Assembly (NCBI GenBank): GCA_937873155.1
Contig: CALMVZ010000010.1
Span: 1 to 64,000, forward strand
DNA from: an uncultured Bacteroidota bacterium
GTDB taxonomy: Bacteria > Bacteroidota > Bacteroidia > B-17B0 > Aurantibacillaceae
Length of the DNA: 64,000 bases
Reading direction: 5' to 3'
In this document: piece after piece, positions 27,234 to 36,622 of the stretch
Layout of the letters: every line of letters starts with the position of its first letter
Position numbering within the stretch: position 1 is the first letter of the stretch
Program-made: the position numbers and the translations under genes
Notes under the pieces: model-generated
What the model was told of the DNA's origin: nothing
Database searches by the model: none
What the model saw: only the letters and a program-made list of their open reading frames with translations

Positions 27234-28943
27234 TTATGCTAAAAATCCAAGTGTTTGTAAAAATGTTTCAAGCGCATCCAGGCGATCACGCGTGTCACGT
27301 AATACACCAGCTTCAACACTTGTATAAGTATCCGTAACAGGGTTGGTGTTTTTAGGGGGAAGAGCAGCGCCTTTGTACAATTTAATAACATTTCCATCTC
27401 CTAATTTCACATTGAATACGGATGCGGGTAACGCTGGCCCACCTGCAGCGGAAAATATTTGTATTGTGTCGGCATCAGGTGTTGTAGAAGGCGCTGTACT
27501 GCTTCTGATAGCTAAAGTGTTTTTTGCACCGGTTCCAAGTGCGTTTTGACCGGATATTAATTCTCCAATCAAAACATTTCCTTTTGCGGCAATGGCAATA
27601 CTTTGAGAATGGCCGGTTACATCGGGAATATATAAACCTATATTCTTTGACTCAGGAGTGCCGCCCCAGGGACCATCGACTAATATTTGTAAACCGATCC
27701 GATGATCATCAATTACAGAGCTGGTAGTTTGTGAATGATTATGTATTGCAACTGCAGTATTACCTGTATCAACACTTTCTTCATCGTTTATATCAAGTGT
27801 AGCTTCAATATTATCCGGGTCGCCGATGCCTATTCCAACTCTTGAAATAGTTCCGTCTTTGTAATAAATGGCTCCATCAGGAGTTCCGTCTTTCCATGGG
27901 CCCATTCCTTTTGTAAGAGAAACCCATTCGGTATTCATGAATCCTTCGAAATCAATCCCGGTAAAACGGATCGTACCATCATTTTCTGTGATCGTAGTTC
28001 CTATTTTTAAAGCTCCGGCAATTTCCGCTTTTTCCGAAGGAGTAATTGTTCCAACACCAAATGAACCTTCTGAGGTAAAAATTATTTTTTGTAAAACATC
28101 ATTATTAACATCACCATGTATAAGTACATTACCTCCTAAGCGATTAAGATTTAAAGTTGAGGCAAGTTGTGCAAGTGTCACCGGGTCTTGTTGCCTTGCC
28201 TGGAAGCCGCGATAATCGAAACCAACGTTATTCGTCATTGGTCCAACTACCATAATACCGGTTCCTGCTATCAGAGCTAAGTCTGCTGAGGGATCTGAGA
28301 TGTTAGTGGAAGTATGAAACGTAACATCAGGATCAGGTAACCCAACACCTGTTTTTCCATTTTGCAGAATAGTAAAACGTTCTGTAGCTGTGGAAACGCT
28401 ATTGGTATAAATAGATAATGCCCCATCCTGGATTGGATCTGAATTTTGTTTGTTCCCAATAAATACGCCATTAGATAAAGTAGCTGTATTGATGAGTTTG
28501 ATACCTGTTATAGAGCCGGGTGTGGAATCTTTTATTTCAAGTTTTTGTGTCGGAGTTGTAGTTCCGATACCCACTGCTCCCTTAAACTTTGAAATGAATA
28601 AACGACTAAGTGTACCAATGGCAGTAGTTTCATCAAAACTTAATCCTGCATTGCCTTCTTTTTTCAGAGATACGTACCAGGAAGCATTATTGCTATTGTT
28701 TTCGTAAAGAGCTACTGCAGATTCGTTTTGATCTTTGATGGCTTTTACACCTAACCTGCTTTGCGGTTTATCTATACCTATACCAAAGTATATTTCAGGT
28801 GGAACTACTGGTAAACGGAAAATTGTTACTCCGTCATCTGTTTGATGAACATAAGAATCTAATAGATCCTTGAACTGCTCAGCAGTAGGAATGTCGCCTG
28901 TTTCAAAATATGTTTCTAATATGTCTCTTGGTTCTATTGGCAT
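27234..28943 (-). CDS. eCIS tail-fibre-like protein (Afp13 position)
   Basis: A 569-aa protein with repeated short beta motifs such as GAVGIGTTTPTQKLEI, GSFGVGTITPSEKAEI and SRVGIGIGDPD, typical of trimeric fibre shafts in Bacteroidota phages and injection systems. The C-terminus ends in a short coiled-coil DTRDRLDALETFLQTLGFL, as seen in trimer-forming fibres. The first 35 residues (ILETYFETGDIPTAEQFKDL) align with the start of the other fibre at 42333-43847, suggesting a shared docking domain. It lies between the two large baseplate genes. The receptor cannot be predicted. Confidence 0.85.
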   Translation of the reverse strand: MPIEPRDILETYFETGDIPTAEQFKDLLDSYVHQTDDGVTIFRLPVVPPEIYFGIGIDKPQSRLGVKAIKDQNESAVALYENNSNNASWYVSLKKEGNAGLSFDETTAIGTLSRLFISKFKGAVGIGTTTPTQKLEIKDSTPGSITGIKLINTATLSNGVFIGNKQNSDPIQDGALSIYTNSVSTATERFTILQNGKTGVGLPDPDVTFHTSTNISDPSADLALIAGTGIMVVGPMTNNVGFDYRGFQARQQDPVTLAQLASTLNLNRLGGNVLIHGDVNNDVLQKIIFTSEGSFGVGTITPSEKAEIAGALKIGTTITENDGTIRFTGIDFEGFMNTEWVSLTKGMGPWKDGTPDGAIYYKDGTISRVGIGIGDPDNIEATLDINDEESVDTGNTAVAIHNHSQTTSSVIDDHRIGLQILVDGPWGGTPESKNIGLYIPDVTGHSQSIAIAAKGNVLIGELISGQNALGTGAKNTLAIRSSTAPSTTPDADTIQIFSAAGGPALPASVFNVKLGDGNVIKLYKGAALPPKNTNPVTDTYTSVEAGVLRDTRDRLDALETFLQTLGFLA

Positions 28944-28958
28944 GGCTATATAATTTAA

Positions 28959-31900
28959 TTATTCTACTTTAAAATCATCTTCAATTCCCATGAAATCTAT
29001 TCCGGTATTTGTAAACCCGATTCCGTTACCAACAATAAATGTATTGCCGATAACAAATGATCCTATTCCAAACGGTCGTGGTTTAACACGAGGCCCGGAA
29101 GTTGTTTCATTACCATTACAATCATCACAGTCGCAATCACAATGTGTATCTACAGGTGCGTAAGGCTCTTTCACAAGATTGTCTTCACATTCGCAATTAT
29201 CAGTTTCCAGTACATGCACTATATGAACCGCCGCAGAAGTAAGAATGGAAGCTGAAGTTGTTGTAATTGCTTCGTCAACATTCTTCTTTATAACAGGACC
29301 TATAATGTGATCCATTTTGAAGCAGGTCACAAAATCAACGTAGGGTTGTTCTTCCACAAAATTCAGGATCATTGATTTGTGTATTTTGCCTCCGAAAGAA
29401 ATATTTCCTGTATCGTAAGCCCATGGCGCTAAAAATTTCTTAATATCCTCTTCCAGTTTCTGTCCATAAAAACCATTGTCAAACCCCGGCAAGAATTTTA
29501 CATTGAAGTCAACAGATATCTCTTCGTACAATGGATTTCTTACATGAAGGTCTATACAATGTGTTGTTATAGTTTCTAAGAATTCTTTTATTTCTGTTAA
29601 TACGATCAGGCTTGTTTTCGGCTTTAAAGGATTGATCGCGTTTTTATTTTTAAGATCTGCAATAGCAATCACAGATACACTGCCCGGGACAAGTTCTTTA
29701 ATATCGGTGATGGAAATATAACGGGTATGATTCAAACATTTTACTTTAAATATACCGGGAAACTTATCGAGGATCAGGTGTTCGTAATCCCAAATGCAAA
29801 CGGCTCGGTTCTTATGTCTTAAACGTTCGCTTACCCTTGTATAAAATTCGTTGCTTTGTTCTTTTATTTTACCGCCGAATGATGCATATGGTTGCGTTAT
29901 TTTTTCTATCGCGCCATCGCTATCTACCAGCCCACTAATAGTTTCTGCGGGCAGACTTACTAATAAATGATCAGGGTCGTTCCCGTTGTCTTTGAAAACA
30001 GCTGTGACAGCCTGAGTATGTAAGGCAATAAGATCGCAAACAGCTGCGGAATCATTCGTAACTGCAGCTTTTAACCAATGAAGTCCGGCCGGCAATAATG
30101 TATTGTTTGATGTGGCGAGTTTGGAAATATCAAATGATATAATTCCGGAGGTCAGCAAACCATTAGTAGAATCGGAAAGAATTTTTAAGACAGGGAATTC
30201 TTTCCATTCGTTATTTACCATGTAGCTCCAGATCACGGGCTGTTTCGAAAAATCCGGGTTCGCGCTGCCTTCGGCAACTTTTATTAATAAAGTTAATACC
30301 TCGGAAGGTTTTAAGCCGGACAAACCTATATACAAAGAGCCTTCATCTTTATAAACCGGCATTAGGTTTACAAAACCTGTATTCGTTGTAATGAAAGGAT
30401 GATTTTCGGCAACACCAAAAGGTTCAACGTGAAAGAACTGATCGATCCGTTTGCTAAAGCTGTTAGCGTTATTTACAACAGGTGTATTGGATAATTGTAT
30501 GGTAACAGTGGATGAATAGTTTAAAGAGATCTCTGAAACAAGGGGCGTGTAGGGTTCATTTGGTAGCGGACTTGCAGTAACACTTGTTTGAGCTGCAGTT
30601 ATAGCCTGGTTTGAAAATGAGTTTTGAAAATCACTGTGACCAAAGTCAATATCCGCCAATTTCAAACGTACGAATCCTCTTGATGAATTGTTATCGTATT
30701 TGGTTAAGGACGATAAACTGAATGATGCGTTGCGGTTAAAAAATGCCAGGCTACCGGATGAAATTGAAATTTTCCTCGAGCTTAGCAATTTAGTATTGGT
30801 CTTTGGGTCGAAAAGACGTCCTGTATCAGAAGGCCACGTAACTACATTTTTCCAGGTCTTTCCATCGAGGACAGCTATATTGGTCTTAAAATTCTCATTG
30901 ATGCGTTTGTTATTCTCATCTTCGGGAAAGTAATGATGATAATAATCAATAAAACCATTTCTATCTTCAGGCAAACCCTTCCAAGTGATGTTAATATCTA
31001 CTGATGAAAGATTTTTGCTGAATGTTTCGGCACTTCCTATATAGAAACTTGAAGTTACAAGCGGCCTGTTGCCAAACGGCTGAAAAGGTTTGGAAGGATC
31101 AAGTTTCGATTGGTCATTCTGTAAAATAAGGTTCTTTACACCCTGTACATTTACCGAAATCTGTGCATTGGATAGTACAAGTGATTTGAGTTTTTCATAG
31201 AAGTACGGAGTAGAAGGGTCGCTTGTATTTAAACTGATCTTCACTACCGGCCATGATGTATTAAACGGGCTCAGTAATGTTTCCCGGTTATAATTAACGA
31301 TAGCAGGTTGATCAACAGTAATTGTTCTCTCAATAAATATGCTGCTGCCTGATACATAGGTTCTGTCAATCGGTGATTTTGGTTCTGTCGATGGTACGAT
31401 CCATTCCTTTTCTCCGCTGAATAAAACAGTAAAAGCGTTTTTAAGTTCAGCATTCGTTATACCACTAAGACTTGCAAAATTCAATTTGATCTGAACTATG
31501 CGCACACCTTCTGCCATTTGCAGAATAGGAGAGGCAAATGCAAAACCTACTTCAGCCTGTGTTCTGTCTATCAGCGGAGAATTGAATGGAAGCGCCGGAT
31601 CGTTGATCGAACCGAATGTTTTCCATTTCTTTTCATCCCCTTCAATTTCTTTTCCGTTGCCATCCGCTGAATTAGCGATTGGAGAAGCATAAAGACGTTT
31701 ATCAAAATTTTTATTATAGAACAGAGCTTTGAGATCTGTTACTTGTGCTGTATTAACAACAATGTCTTTGGTTGTATCATAAACAAGATCAACTCCGGTT
31801 CCGTCTTTTTTGCCGTCCAGTTGAGTCCCTTGCGTGATCAGGTGAGAAGCTACTTGCTGTGCAAGCTGGAAAATAATAAACACCTGGTCAGGTACTGCGT

Positions 31901-32276
31901 CTTTTTCTCTTAATCTTAGAACATCACGGTAGTAAAAGTCGAGGTGACGCTGGGTTATAGTGTTAACGTCATCCTGGGCAAACCTGAAAATTTCCAGGAA
32001 AGCGATGAAAAGTGCATAGTGCGGCTGAGTGGCCTGGCCTGTTTTATCAATTACCTGATTGGTAAAAAAAGATTGCCAGTCATCGTTATTGACCCATGTA
32101 TTATTGAAATTATAATATTTAATTTCTTCACCAAAGTTAGAAGCAAAGGTCATAAGGTCCTGCATGCTTCTTTCATCAACAGAAACATAAGACGGCAACA
32201 GCGCTTTAAGTAAACGTTGAGGCTGGCTTGTACCATCCCTGAGAAGCGGGTTTTTGCTATTGCAATCTTTACTCAT
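28959..32276 (-). CDS. Afp11-like baseplate wedge protein
   Basis: A 1105-aa protein with the family pattern LDFYYRDVLRLREKDAVPDQ near the N-terminus and a baseplate-J-like C-terminal region (VRNPLYEEISVDFNVKFLPG, APWAYDTGNISFGGKIHKS). It should form the wedge ring that joins the hub to the first sheath disc. The last 80 residues carry two Cys/Asp-rich clusters, CECED and HCDCDCDDCNG, which are not a usual part of the wedge fold. The start ATG at 32276 overlaps the gp25 gene stop (ATGA), implying translational coupling. Confidence 0.92.
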   Translation of the reverse strand: MSKDCNSKNPLLRDGTSQPQRLLKALLPSYVSVDERSMQDLMTFASNFGEEIKYYNFNNTWVNNDDWQSFFTNQVIDKTGQATQPHYALFIAFLEIFRFAQDDVNTITQRHLDFYYRDVLRLREKDAVPDQVFIIFQLAQQVASHLITQGTQLDGKKDGTGVDLVYDTTKDIVVNTAQVTDLKALFYNKNFDKRLYASPIANSADGNGKEIEGDEKKWKTFGSINDPALPFNSPLIDRTQAEVGFAFASPILQMAEGVRIVQIKLNFASLSGITNAELKNAFTVLFSGEKEWIVPSTEPKSPIDRTYVSGSSIFIERTITVDQPAIVNYNRETLLSPFNTSWPVVKISLNTSDPSTPYFYEKLKSLVLSNAQISVNVQGVKNLILQNDQSKLDPSKPFQPFGNRPLVTSSFYIGSAETFSKNLSSVDINITWKGLPEDRNGFIDYYHHYFPEDENNKRINENFKTNIAVLDGKTWKNVVTWPSDTGRLFDPKTNTKLLSSRKISISSGSLAFFNRNASFSLSSLTKYDNNSSRGFVRLKLADIDFGHSDFQNSFSNQAITAAQTSVTASPLPNEPYTPLVSEISLNYSSTVTIQLSNTPVVNNANSFSKRIDQFFHVEPFGVAENHPFITTNTGFVNLMPVYKDEGSLYIGLSGLKPSEVLTLLIKVAEGSANPDFSKQPVIWSYMVNNEWKEFPVLKILSDSTNGLLTSGIISFDISKLATSNNTLLPAGLHWLKAAVTNDSAAVCDLIALHTQAVTAVFKDNGNDPDHLLVSLPAETISGLVDSDGAIEKITQPYASFGGKIKEQSNEFYTRVSERLRHKNRAVCIWDYEHLILDKFPGIFKVKCLNHTRYISITDIKELVPGSVSVIAIADLKNKNAINPLKPKTSLIVLTEIKEFLETITTHCIDLHVRNPLYEEISVDFNVKFLPGFDNGFYGQKLEEDIKKFLAPWAYDTGNISFGGKIHKSMILNFVEEQPYVDFVTCFKMDHIIGPVIKKNVDEAITTTSASILTSAAVHIVHVLETDNCECEDNLVKEPYAPVDTHCDCDCDDCNGNETTSGPRVKPRPFGIGSFVIGNTFIVGNGIGFTNTGIDFMGIEDDFKVE

Positions 32277-32701
32277 TGTGTAACGTCGGTACCTTCATTA
32301 AAATAATATGGATAAACAATATTTGAGCGGGTATTCGTTCCGGTTATTGTGAAATTCACAGTTAATAAAACTCTTCCATTCAATTGGTCATCCTCGTATA
32401 AAACTTCATCAAGTGTAATTCTTGGTTCAAAATATAAGATGGCAACCCTGATCTGTTCGGTAATGAAAGTTGAAAAAGTAGTATCGAGAGGTTCAAAAAC
32501 CAACTTCTCGAGATTGCAACCGAATTCAGGTTGCATTACTCTTTCTCCGACAATAGTTGAAAGAATTATTCCCAAAGCGCTTTTTATGTCTTCTTCAGCT
32601 TCCAGCATGTTGACAACATTTCCTCCTTTAATAAAAGCAGGAGGGAAGCTCCAGCCCCGTCCTAAAAATGCTTTTGGTGATTCTATAAAGTTATTTGCCA
32701 T
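32273..32701 (-). CDS. gp25-like baseplate protein (Afp9-like)
   Basis: A 142-aa protein from the ATG at 32701 (MANNFIESPKAFLGRGWSFP). The longer open frame to 32758 would run into the PAAR gene and its extra residues look non-native. The conserved gp25 core is present: DIKSALGIILSTIVGERVMQ, EFGCNLEKLVFEPLD and the closing LTVNFTITGTNTRSNIVYP. gp25/TssE-like proteins join the sheath to the baseplate wedge. It begins 2 bp after the PAAR gene ends and its stop overlaps the Afp11-like start. Confidence 0.95.
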   Translation of the reverse strand: MANNFIESPKAFLGRGWSFPPAFIKGGNVVNMLEAEEDIKSALGIILSTIVGERVMQPEFGCNLEKLVFEPLDTTFSTFITEQIRVAILYFEPRITLDEVLYEDDQLNGRVLLTVNFTITGTNTRSNIVYPYYFNEGTDVTQ

Positions 32702-32703
32702 TA

Positions 32704-32982
32704 TTATCCTATAATTACTGTTGTATCGCCTACCGCCGGTGCTGCTCCGCATCCGCAAGTGTCGCCTGCCCTTAAAGCGCCTTTACCTCCAATTAATACA
32801 GTTGTGCTTCCTACCGGAAACGGACTGCTTGTTAAATGCCCGGTGTTCGGAGGGATCGAACACACATGGTTATCACCCATTACTGCTGCCGGTAATCCCC
32901 CTATCAATACAGTAGAATCACCTGGCCCTACTATTGTGCCTCCGTGATTGGTAGTATCTGTTACTCTTGCTGCTCCCGGCAT
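32704..32982 (-). CDS. PAAR tip protein (Afp10-like)
   Basis: A 92-aa PAAR domain from MPGAARVTDTTNHGG, with the repeated GGxPAAxxGD and GSTTVLIGGKGALRAGDTC motifs and His/Cys residues suited to zinc binding at the tip (DNHVCSIPP, CGCGAAP). PAAR proteins cap the spike and sharpen it. The domain has no C-terminal extension, so it is not itself an effector fusion. It lies 10 bp after the spike gene. Confidence 0.96.
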   Translation of the reverse strand: MPGAARVTDTTNHGGTIVGPGDSTVLIGGLPAAVMGDNHVCSIPPNTGHLTSSPFPVGSTTVLIGGKGALRAGDTCGCGAAPAVGDTTVIIG

Positions 32983-32992
32983 ACTCTTTTTA

Positions 32993-34771
32993 TTAATTTA
33001 TTTGAACTATTGATCCTTTTAATACTGCAGTGGCACTTGATGACATTTCAACTCCGCTGCTGCCTTCAGCCTTAAATTGTGAGTCTGCAGCAATTGATAT
33101 ATTAACGCCTTCCATCGTGATATCACCTGTCGCTTTTATTTTAAGATCTTTACTGCTGGTTATTTCAATTCCATCTTTGGTCATTGAAATTTTGTTACTG
33201 TTTGAATCTTCCAGTGTAATTTCCGGATCATCATCATCTGTAACGAATATTTTATTTCCTCCCGGGGTTTCGATGAGTACACTTTTTTTCTCGTCATCGA
33301 ATTCCAGTTTTATTTTCTCTCTTGTAAAAAAACCTTTTTTAAAATTGTCTGTAGTTGGTTCTAAAGGAGGTTTACCGTCGGCATTTTTACTATATAGCAT
33401 ACCAAGAATTATTGGCTGACGGGGATCATCATTCATGAAACCAACTATAACTTCATCACCTACTTCCGGGTAAAAAAATGAACCGCGTTCTTTTCCTGCA
33501 TCCAAGTTAGCGAGGCGTGCCCAAACTCCTTCTTCACCAACTTTCACCATTGGTAAATTCACTTTTACCCTGAAATCATTATCAGGATCTTCGGTTATTT
33601 TTTTGACGATACCAACCTGCAGACCATATACTGAAGGTAAAAGTCCGGAAGCTGGTTGCTCTACGATATCAGTATATTTCCTGCTAAACCAATCTTGCGC
33701 AAAACCAAATTGGATTTCCGTATAATAAGCAGAGTCTGCTGATAAATGGTGCGTAACTCCTGATACAAATGCAGCACCATTAAAACGTTTAGAGAACTGA
33801 TCAATGCCAATCATTTCACCTGGCTTGATTTCATTGTATCCTTCAATTTTAGCACGGCCTCTGATTTTAGACATACGGCTTCTTAATAACTTAGCGGTAG
33901 CCCACGCTTCCAATTCTGTATCTTTTATCTGTCCTGAGTGCTGAAGTGCGAATTCACTTAAACCTATAACTCCCGCAAGAGTATCAGCATCCGGTTTACC
34001 GGCATCTTTTTCGGGGAGCTTTGTTTCTCCTACAGGTTTTTTGCCTTTTTTCTTTATTACCTCGCGTTTGCTGTCATCCCAACTGCTAGCCTCAACGTCT
34101 TTATATTCATCGCGTGCATCCATTTCCGCCTCAAATTCATAAACATTATTAGCGAAAACAGCACTGGTTTTAGGTTTAGCTGCAAGATTTGGTTTTTTAA
34201 AGCTTACTTTTCCTTTGTCAACAAATGCAAGCATGCTGTTAACTTCCGCTCTCGAAAGAACGAAATCCCAATCGGTACAGAAGTATTGTACCATTTCTTC
34301 ATGTTCTGTATCAGTCGCATCTACATCGCCCTTAAATCCTGCAAGCACCTCCTCTATAATAACACTATCCTTCTTTTTCTCAAAGAATTTGTTTTTTCTG
34401 CCTACTGTAAGCTTAACGGCTTCGTCCTTCAGATCAACAATAAGCACAGTAGGTTTGCCTTGTTGTAATTGTATGGAGTGTTTTATGATAATACCTTCAA
34501 ATATGGTTTTCTCGTTCTGTGAATAGCCCATAAGTATTTTCACTTTAGCTCCCGGTACAAATGTTTCTGAATCACTTGCCTCATAAATTTGTTCCGACAC
34601 GTCGCCGTCAAGAAGTATTAATTCAGCACAAGGAATTTTGTTAACGGTCCTGTTCACAGTAATCGCTGATACACTATACTTGTCTTTAAGGGTAGTGCCA
34701 TTAACAGACACCCGAAATGTAGACAGATCGGTTCCTTTTAAGATAGGTATTAGTGTACTGAGAAAGCCCAT
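32993..34771 (-). CDS. VgrG-like central spike protein (Afp8-like)
   Basis: A 592-aa protein with a gp27-like hub region (about residues 1-360, with VNRTVNKIPCAELILLDGDV) and a gp5 OB-fold (about 384-457, VWARLANLDAG, FYPEVGDEVIVGFMNDDPRQ, ILGMLY). The C-terminal beta-helix stub is about 90 residues long with alternating hydrophobic/polar strands. No lysozyme or effector extension is present. It forms the trimeric spike under the tube. The start codon overlaps the stop of the preceding gene (TAATG). Confidence 0.96.
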   Translation of the reverse strand: MGFLSTLIPILKGTDLSTFRVSVNGTTLKDKYSVSAITVNRTVNKIPCAELILLDGDVSEQIYEASDSETFVPGAKVKILMGYSQNEKTIFEGIIIKHSIQLQQGKPTVLIVDLKDEAVKLTVGRKNKFFEKKKDSVIIEEVLAGFKGDVDATDTEHEEMVQYFCTDWDFVLSRAEVNSMLAFVDKGKVSFKKPNLAAKPKTSAVFANNVYEFEAEMDARDEYKDVEASSWDDSKREVIKKKGKKPVGETKLPEKDAGKPDADTLAGVIGLSEFALQHSGQIKDTELEAWATAKLLRSRMSKIRGRAKIEGYNEIKPGEMIGIDQFSKRFNGAAFVSGVTHHLSADSAYYTEIQFGFAQDWFSRKYTDIVEQPASGLLPSVYGLQVGIVKKITEDPDNDFRVKVNLPMVKVGEEGVWARLANLDAGKERGSFFYPEVGDEVIVGFMNDDPRQPIILGMLYSKNADGKPPLEPTTDNFKKGFFTREKIKLEFDDEKKSVLIETPGGNKIFVTDDDDPEITLEDSNSNKISMTKDGIEITSSKDLKIKATGDITMEGVNISIAADSQFKAEGSSGVEMSSSATAVLKGSIVQIN

Positions 34772-35475
34772 TAAACTAAGTTGTTAATCGGTGGGAATAG
34801 TAATTCCATACCTTGTTTTAATTTCCTGTAATTTTTTAAATTGTTAACCTCGGCAACTTTGATATACAAAGACGAATCTTTATATTCTTTAAAGCAAAGC
34901 AAAGGCAGTGTGTCACCTTCTTTTACAATGACGGATTTAGAAAGATCAGGAGATGAAAGCTGAAGAATTCTTCCTAACAAACCCGGATCAATATGCTCCT
35001 CAATGGTAACATTCACTTTAGCTCTTAACGGCCGCCCATCCGGAGCAAACATTGTATAAGTTACATTGGCCGATTTAAGAACGCCGGTCATTAAAAAAGT
35101 TCCCCAGATCAGCATCACATAATTTGGTTTATGAATGGTGCTTGTGACCTGGTAAGCCAGCTTCATGAATATCTGTATTTGAAGGTCGACATCCTTTATG
35201 GCACTATTAACGCCTGAACCTTTTGAAGAACTTGGAGAGGCACCAGTGCCATCGAAAAAAAGTTCCATTGTTACTGTACGGGGATTGCCTCTGAGAAATT
35301 TCTTTGAGGTGTTTCCGGTAACATTTTTTTTGCCCTTATCGTAACTAACAGTATGGCTAACAGTAAAACTGGTAGGATTATACATTGGTGTATACGGAAC
35401 TCCCACACCCGGCAGAAATGATACCGGGTAAAAGATCATAGTTAGTTTTCCAAGTTTACCGTCAGCAAACGCCAT
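34771..35475 (-). CDS. LysM-containing hub/tube-base protein (Afp7-like)
   Basis: A 234-aa protein with a C-terminal LysM-like segment (about residues 183-230, VIVKEGDTLPLLCFKEYKDS and LKQGMELLFPP) after an N-terminal beta domain (YNPTSFTVSHTVSYDKGK; GNPRTVTMELFFDGTG). Afp7 and T4 gp53-like proteins bridge the hub and the wedge. It is placed between DUF5908 and the spike, as in known eCIS clusters. Its stop overlaps the spike gene start. Confidence 0.92.
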   Translation of the reverse strand: MAFADGKLGKLTMIFYPVSFLPGVGVPYTPMYNPTSFTVSHTVSYDKGKKNVTGNTSKKFLRGNPRTVTMELFFDGTGASPSSSKGSGVNSAIKDVDLQIQIFMKLAYQVTSTIHKPNYVMLIWGTFLMTGVLKSANVTYTMFAPDGRPLRAKVNVTIEEHIDPGLLGRILQLSSPDLSKSVIVKEGDTLPLLCFKEYKDSSLYIKVAEVNNLKNYRKLKQGMELLFPPINNLV

Positions 35476-35476
35476 A

Positions 35477-35653
35477 TTATCTTTCGTTTTGTTGTTTTAG
35501 CATTTTCGAAACACTCGCAATTGTATCCTGGCTTAACTGAGCCTGGTTGATCTGTTCTTCATCTTTCGCGTCCTCTTCGTCAGAAACATCTTCTTCATCG
35601 TCATCCCTTCCTACCAAAGCGCGTATGATCAATTCTTTAATTTCTACAGGCAT
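35477..35653 (-). CDS. DUF5908 small eCIS protein (Afp6 position)
   Basis: A 58-aa ORF beginning MPVEIKELIIRALVG, the typical DUF5908 opening, then an acidic linker DDDEEDVSDEEDAKDEE and an amphipathic C-terminal helix. It fits between tube initiator and LysM genes with 1-2 bp gaps. DUF5908 is a small family found specifically at this place in Bacteroidota injection-system clusters; its role is not established. Confidence 0.88.
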   Translation of the reverse strand: MPVEIKELIIRALVGRDDDEEDVSDEEDAKDEEQINQAQLSQDTIASVSKMLKQQNER

Positions 35654-35655
35654 AG

Positions 35656-36123
35656 TTATGTCGGTAATTGTTTAAATATTTCTTTTCTTTCCATATACTG
35701 GTAAGAGAACTCTACTGTTTCAATTACAATAGCACCTTTTTCTGCATCAAAACCATCCGTATTCCATTTTGTAGGCCACGCTTTATAAAAAACCCACTGC
35801 TCTAAAGGTTCATGTGATGGATTCATTAATGTAACTGTAATGAGTTTCGGATTGAACTTGAAACCTTCCAGCGCATCTTTGAACCATGCAATAAGTTGTG
35901 ATCCGATCAGCATGCCCCGTTTAAGAACAAGATTATCAAAACTCGCTCTCTGTGGAAGCCGGTGCGTAAAGCGGTTCTCTCCACCTTCCTGGTAGGTTTC
36001 AGAGTTTGGCACCGACATGTTAATGCCGGATATGCTCTGAAAACGAATGTCATCTTTCGAGTTGATATCTTCGAACTCAACTTTAAAATGAAAACCAACC
36101 GGTGGATAATAAGAAACAGCCAT
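35656..36123 (-). CDS. Tube initiator / second tube protein (Afp5-like)
   Basis: A 155-aa gp19-like tube-fold protein (FHFKVEFEDI, FQSISGINMSVPNSE, NLVLKRGMLIGSQLIAWFKD, WPTKWNTDGFDAEKGAIVIE). It is longer and more divergent than the neighbour at 36131-36568 and is encoded next to the hub genes, as expected for the first tube ring that meets the spike (Afp5). The gene pair is separated by only 7 bp. Confidence 0.93.
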   Translation of the reverse strand: MAVSYYPPVGFHFKVEFEDINSKDDIRFQSISGINMSVPNSETYQEGGENRFTHRLPQRASFDNLVLKRGMLIGSQLIAWFKDALEGFKFNPKLITVTLMNPSHEPLEQWVFYKAWPTKWNTDGFDAEKGAIVIETVEFSYQYMERKEIFKQLPT

Positions 36124-36130
36124 TTATGGA

Positions 36131-36568
36131 TTATGCTAGTACTTCAGTTGTTAACCCTTCATGACAAACTTCGATACCTTCGATTGCCACTTCATTACCT
36201 GTTGATTTTAAACCAACGCCTGTTAATTTACAAGGCCAGCAAGCTGTTGCTTTCCAAACCATAACAGGTTCATGATTTTCATTCAACAAACTAATGGTAA
36301 GATCACGCCTTTCAATCTGGTTCATTTTTACAGTGGTTAACCAAATAGCGAAATCGTTATCGGCTTTCATCACACCTCTTTTAAAAGTAAGGTTGCCGAA
36401 CTTTGGCATACCCGGCATTTTGGTAACCTGATAATTGAGCGAACTGCCTTCGCGATATTCGATTGGTTGTAATTCCTGATCTAAACCAGATACTTCAGTG
36501 AAACCGATACGTGCTCCGCCCCATTCAACTTGAAAGTGAAACACCGGTAATGGATATTGTGCTGCCAT
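36131..36568 (-). CDS. Major inner tube protein (Afp1-like)
   Basis: A 145-aa gp19/Hcp-like tube protein (FHFQVEWGGARIGFTEVSGL, LTFKRGVMKADNDFAIWLTT, WPCKLTGVGLKSTGNEVAIE). This is the standard length and motif set of the eCIS tube, which stacks as hexamers inside the sheath and can hold cargo in its lumen. It follows the sheath genes after a 54-bp gap. Confidence 0.96.
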   Translation of the reverse strand: MAAQYPLPVFHFQVEWGGARIGFTEVSGLDQELQPIEYREGSSLNYQVTKMPGMPKFGNLTFKRGVMKADNDFAIWLTTVKMNQIERRDLTISLLNENHEPVMVWKATACWPCKLTGVGLKSTGNEVAIEGIEVCHEGLTTEVLA

Positions 36569-36622
36569 ATTATTTTGTTTTTAATTGTTTTTAAATTGAT
36601 TTATTATTTTTAATTATTTGAT

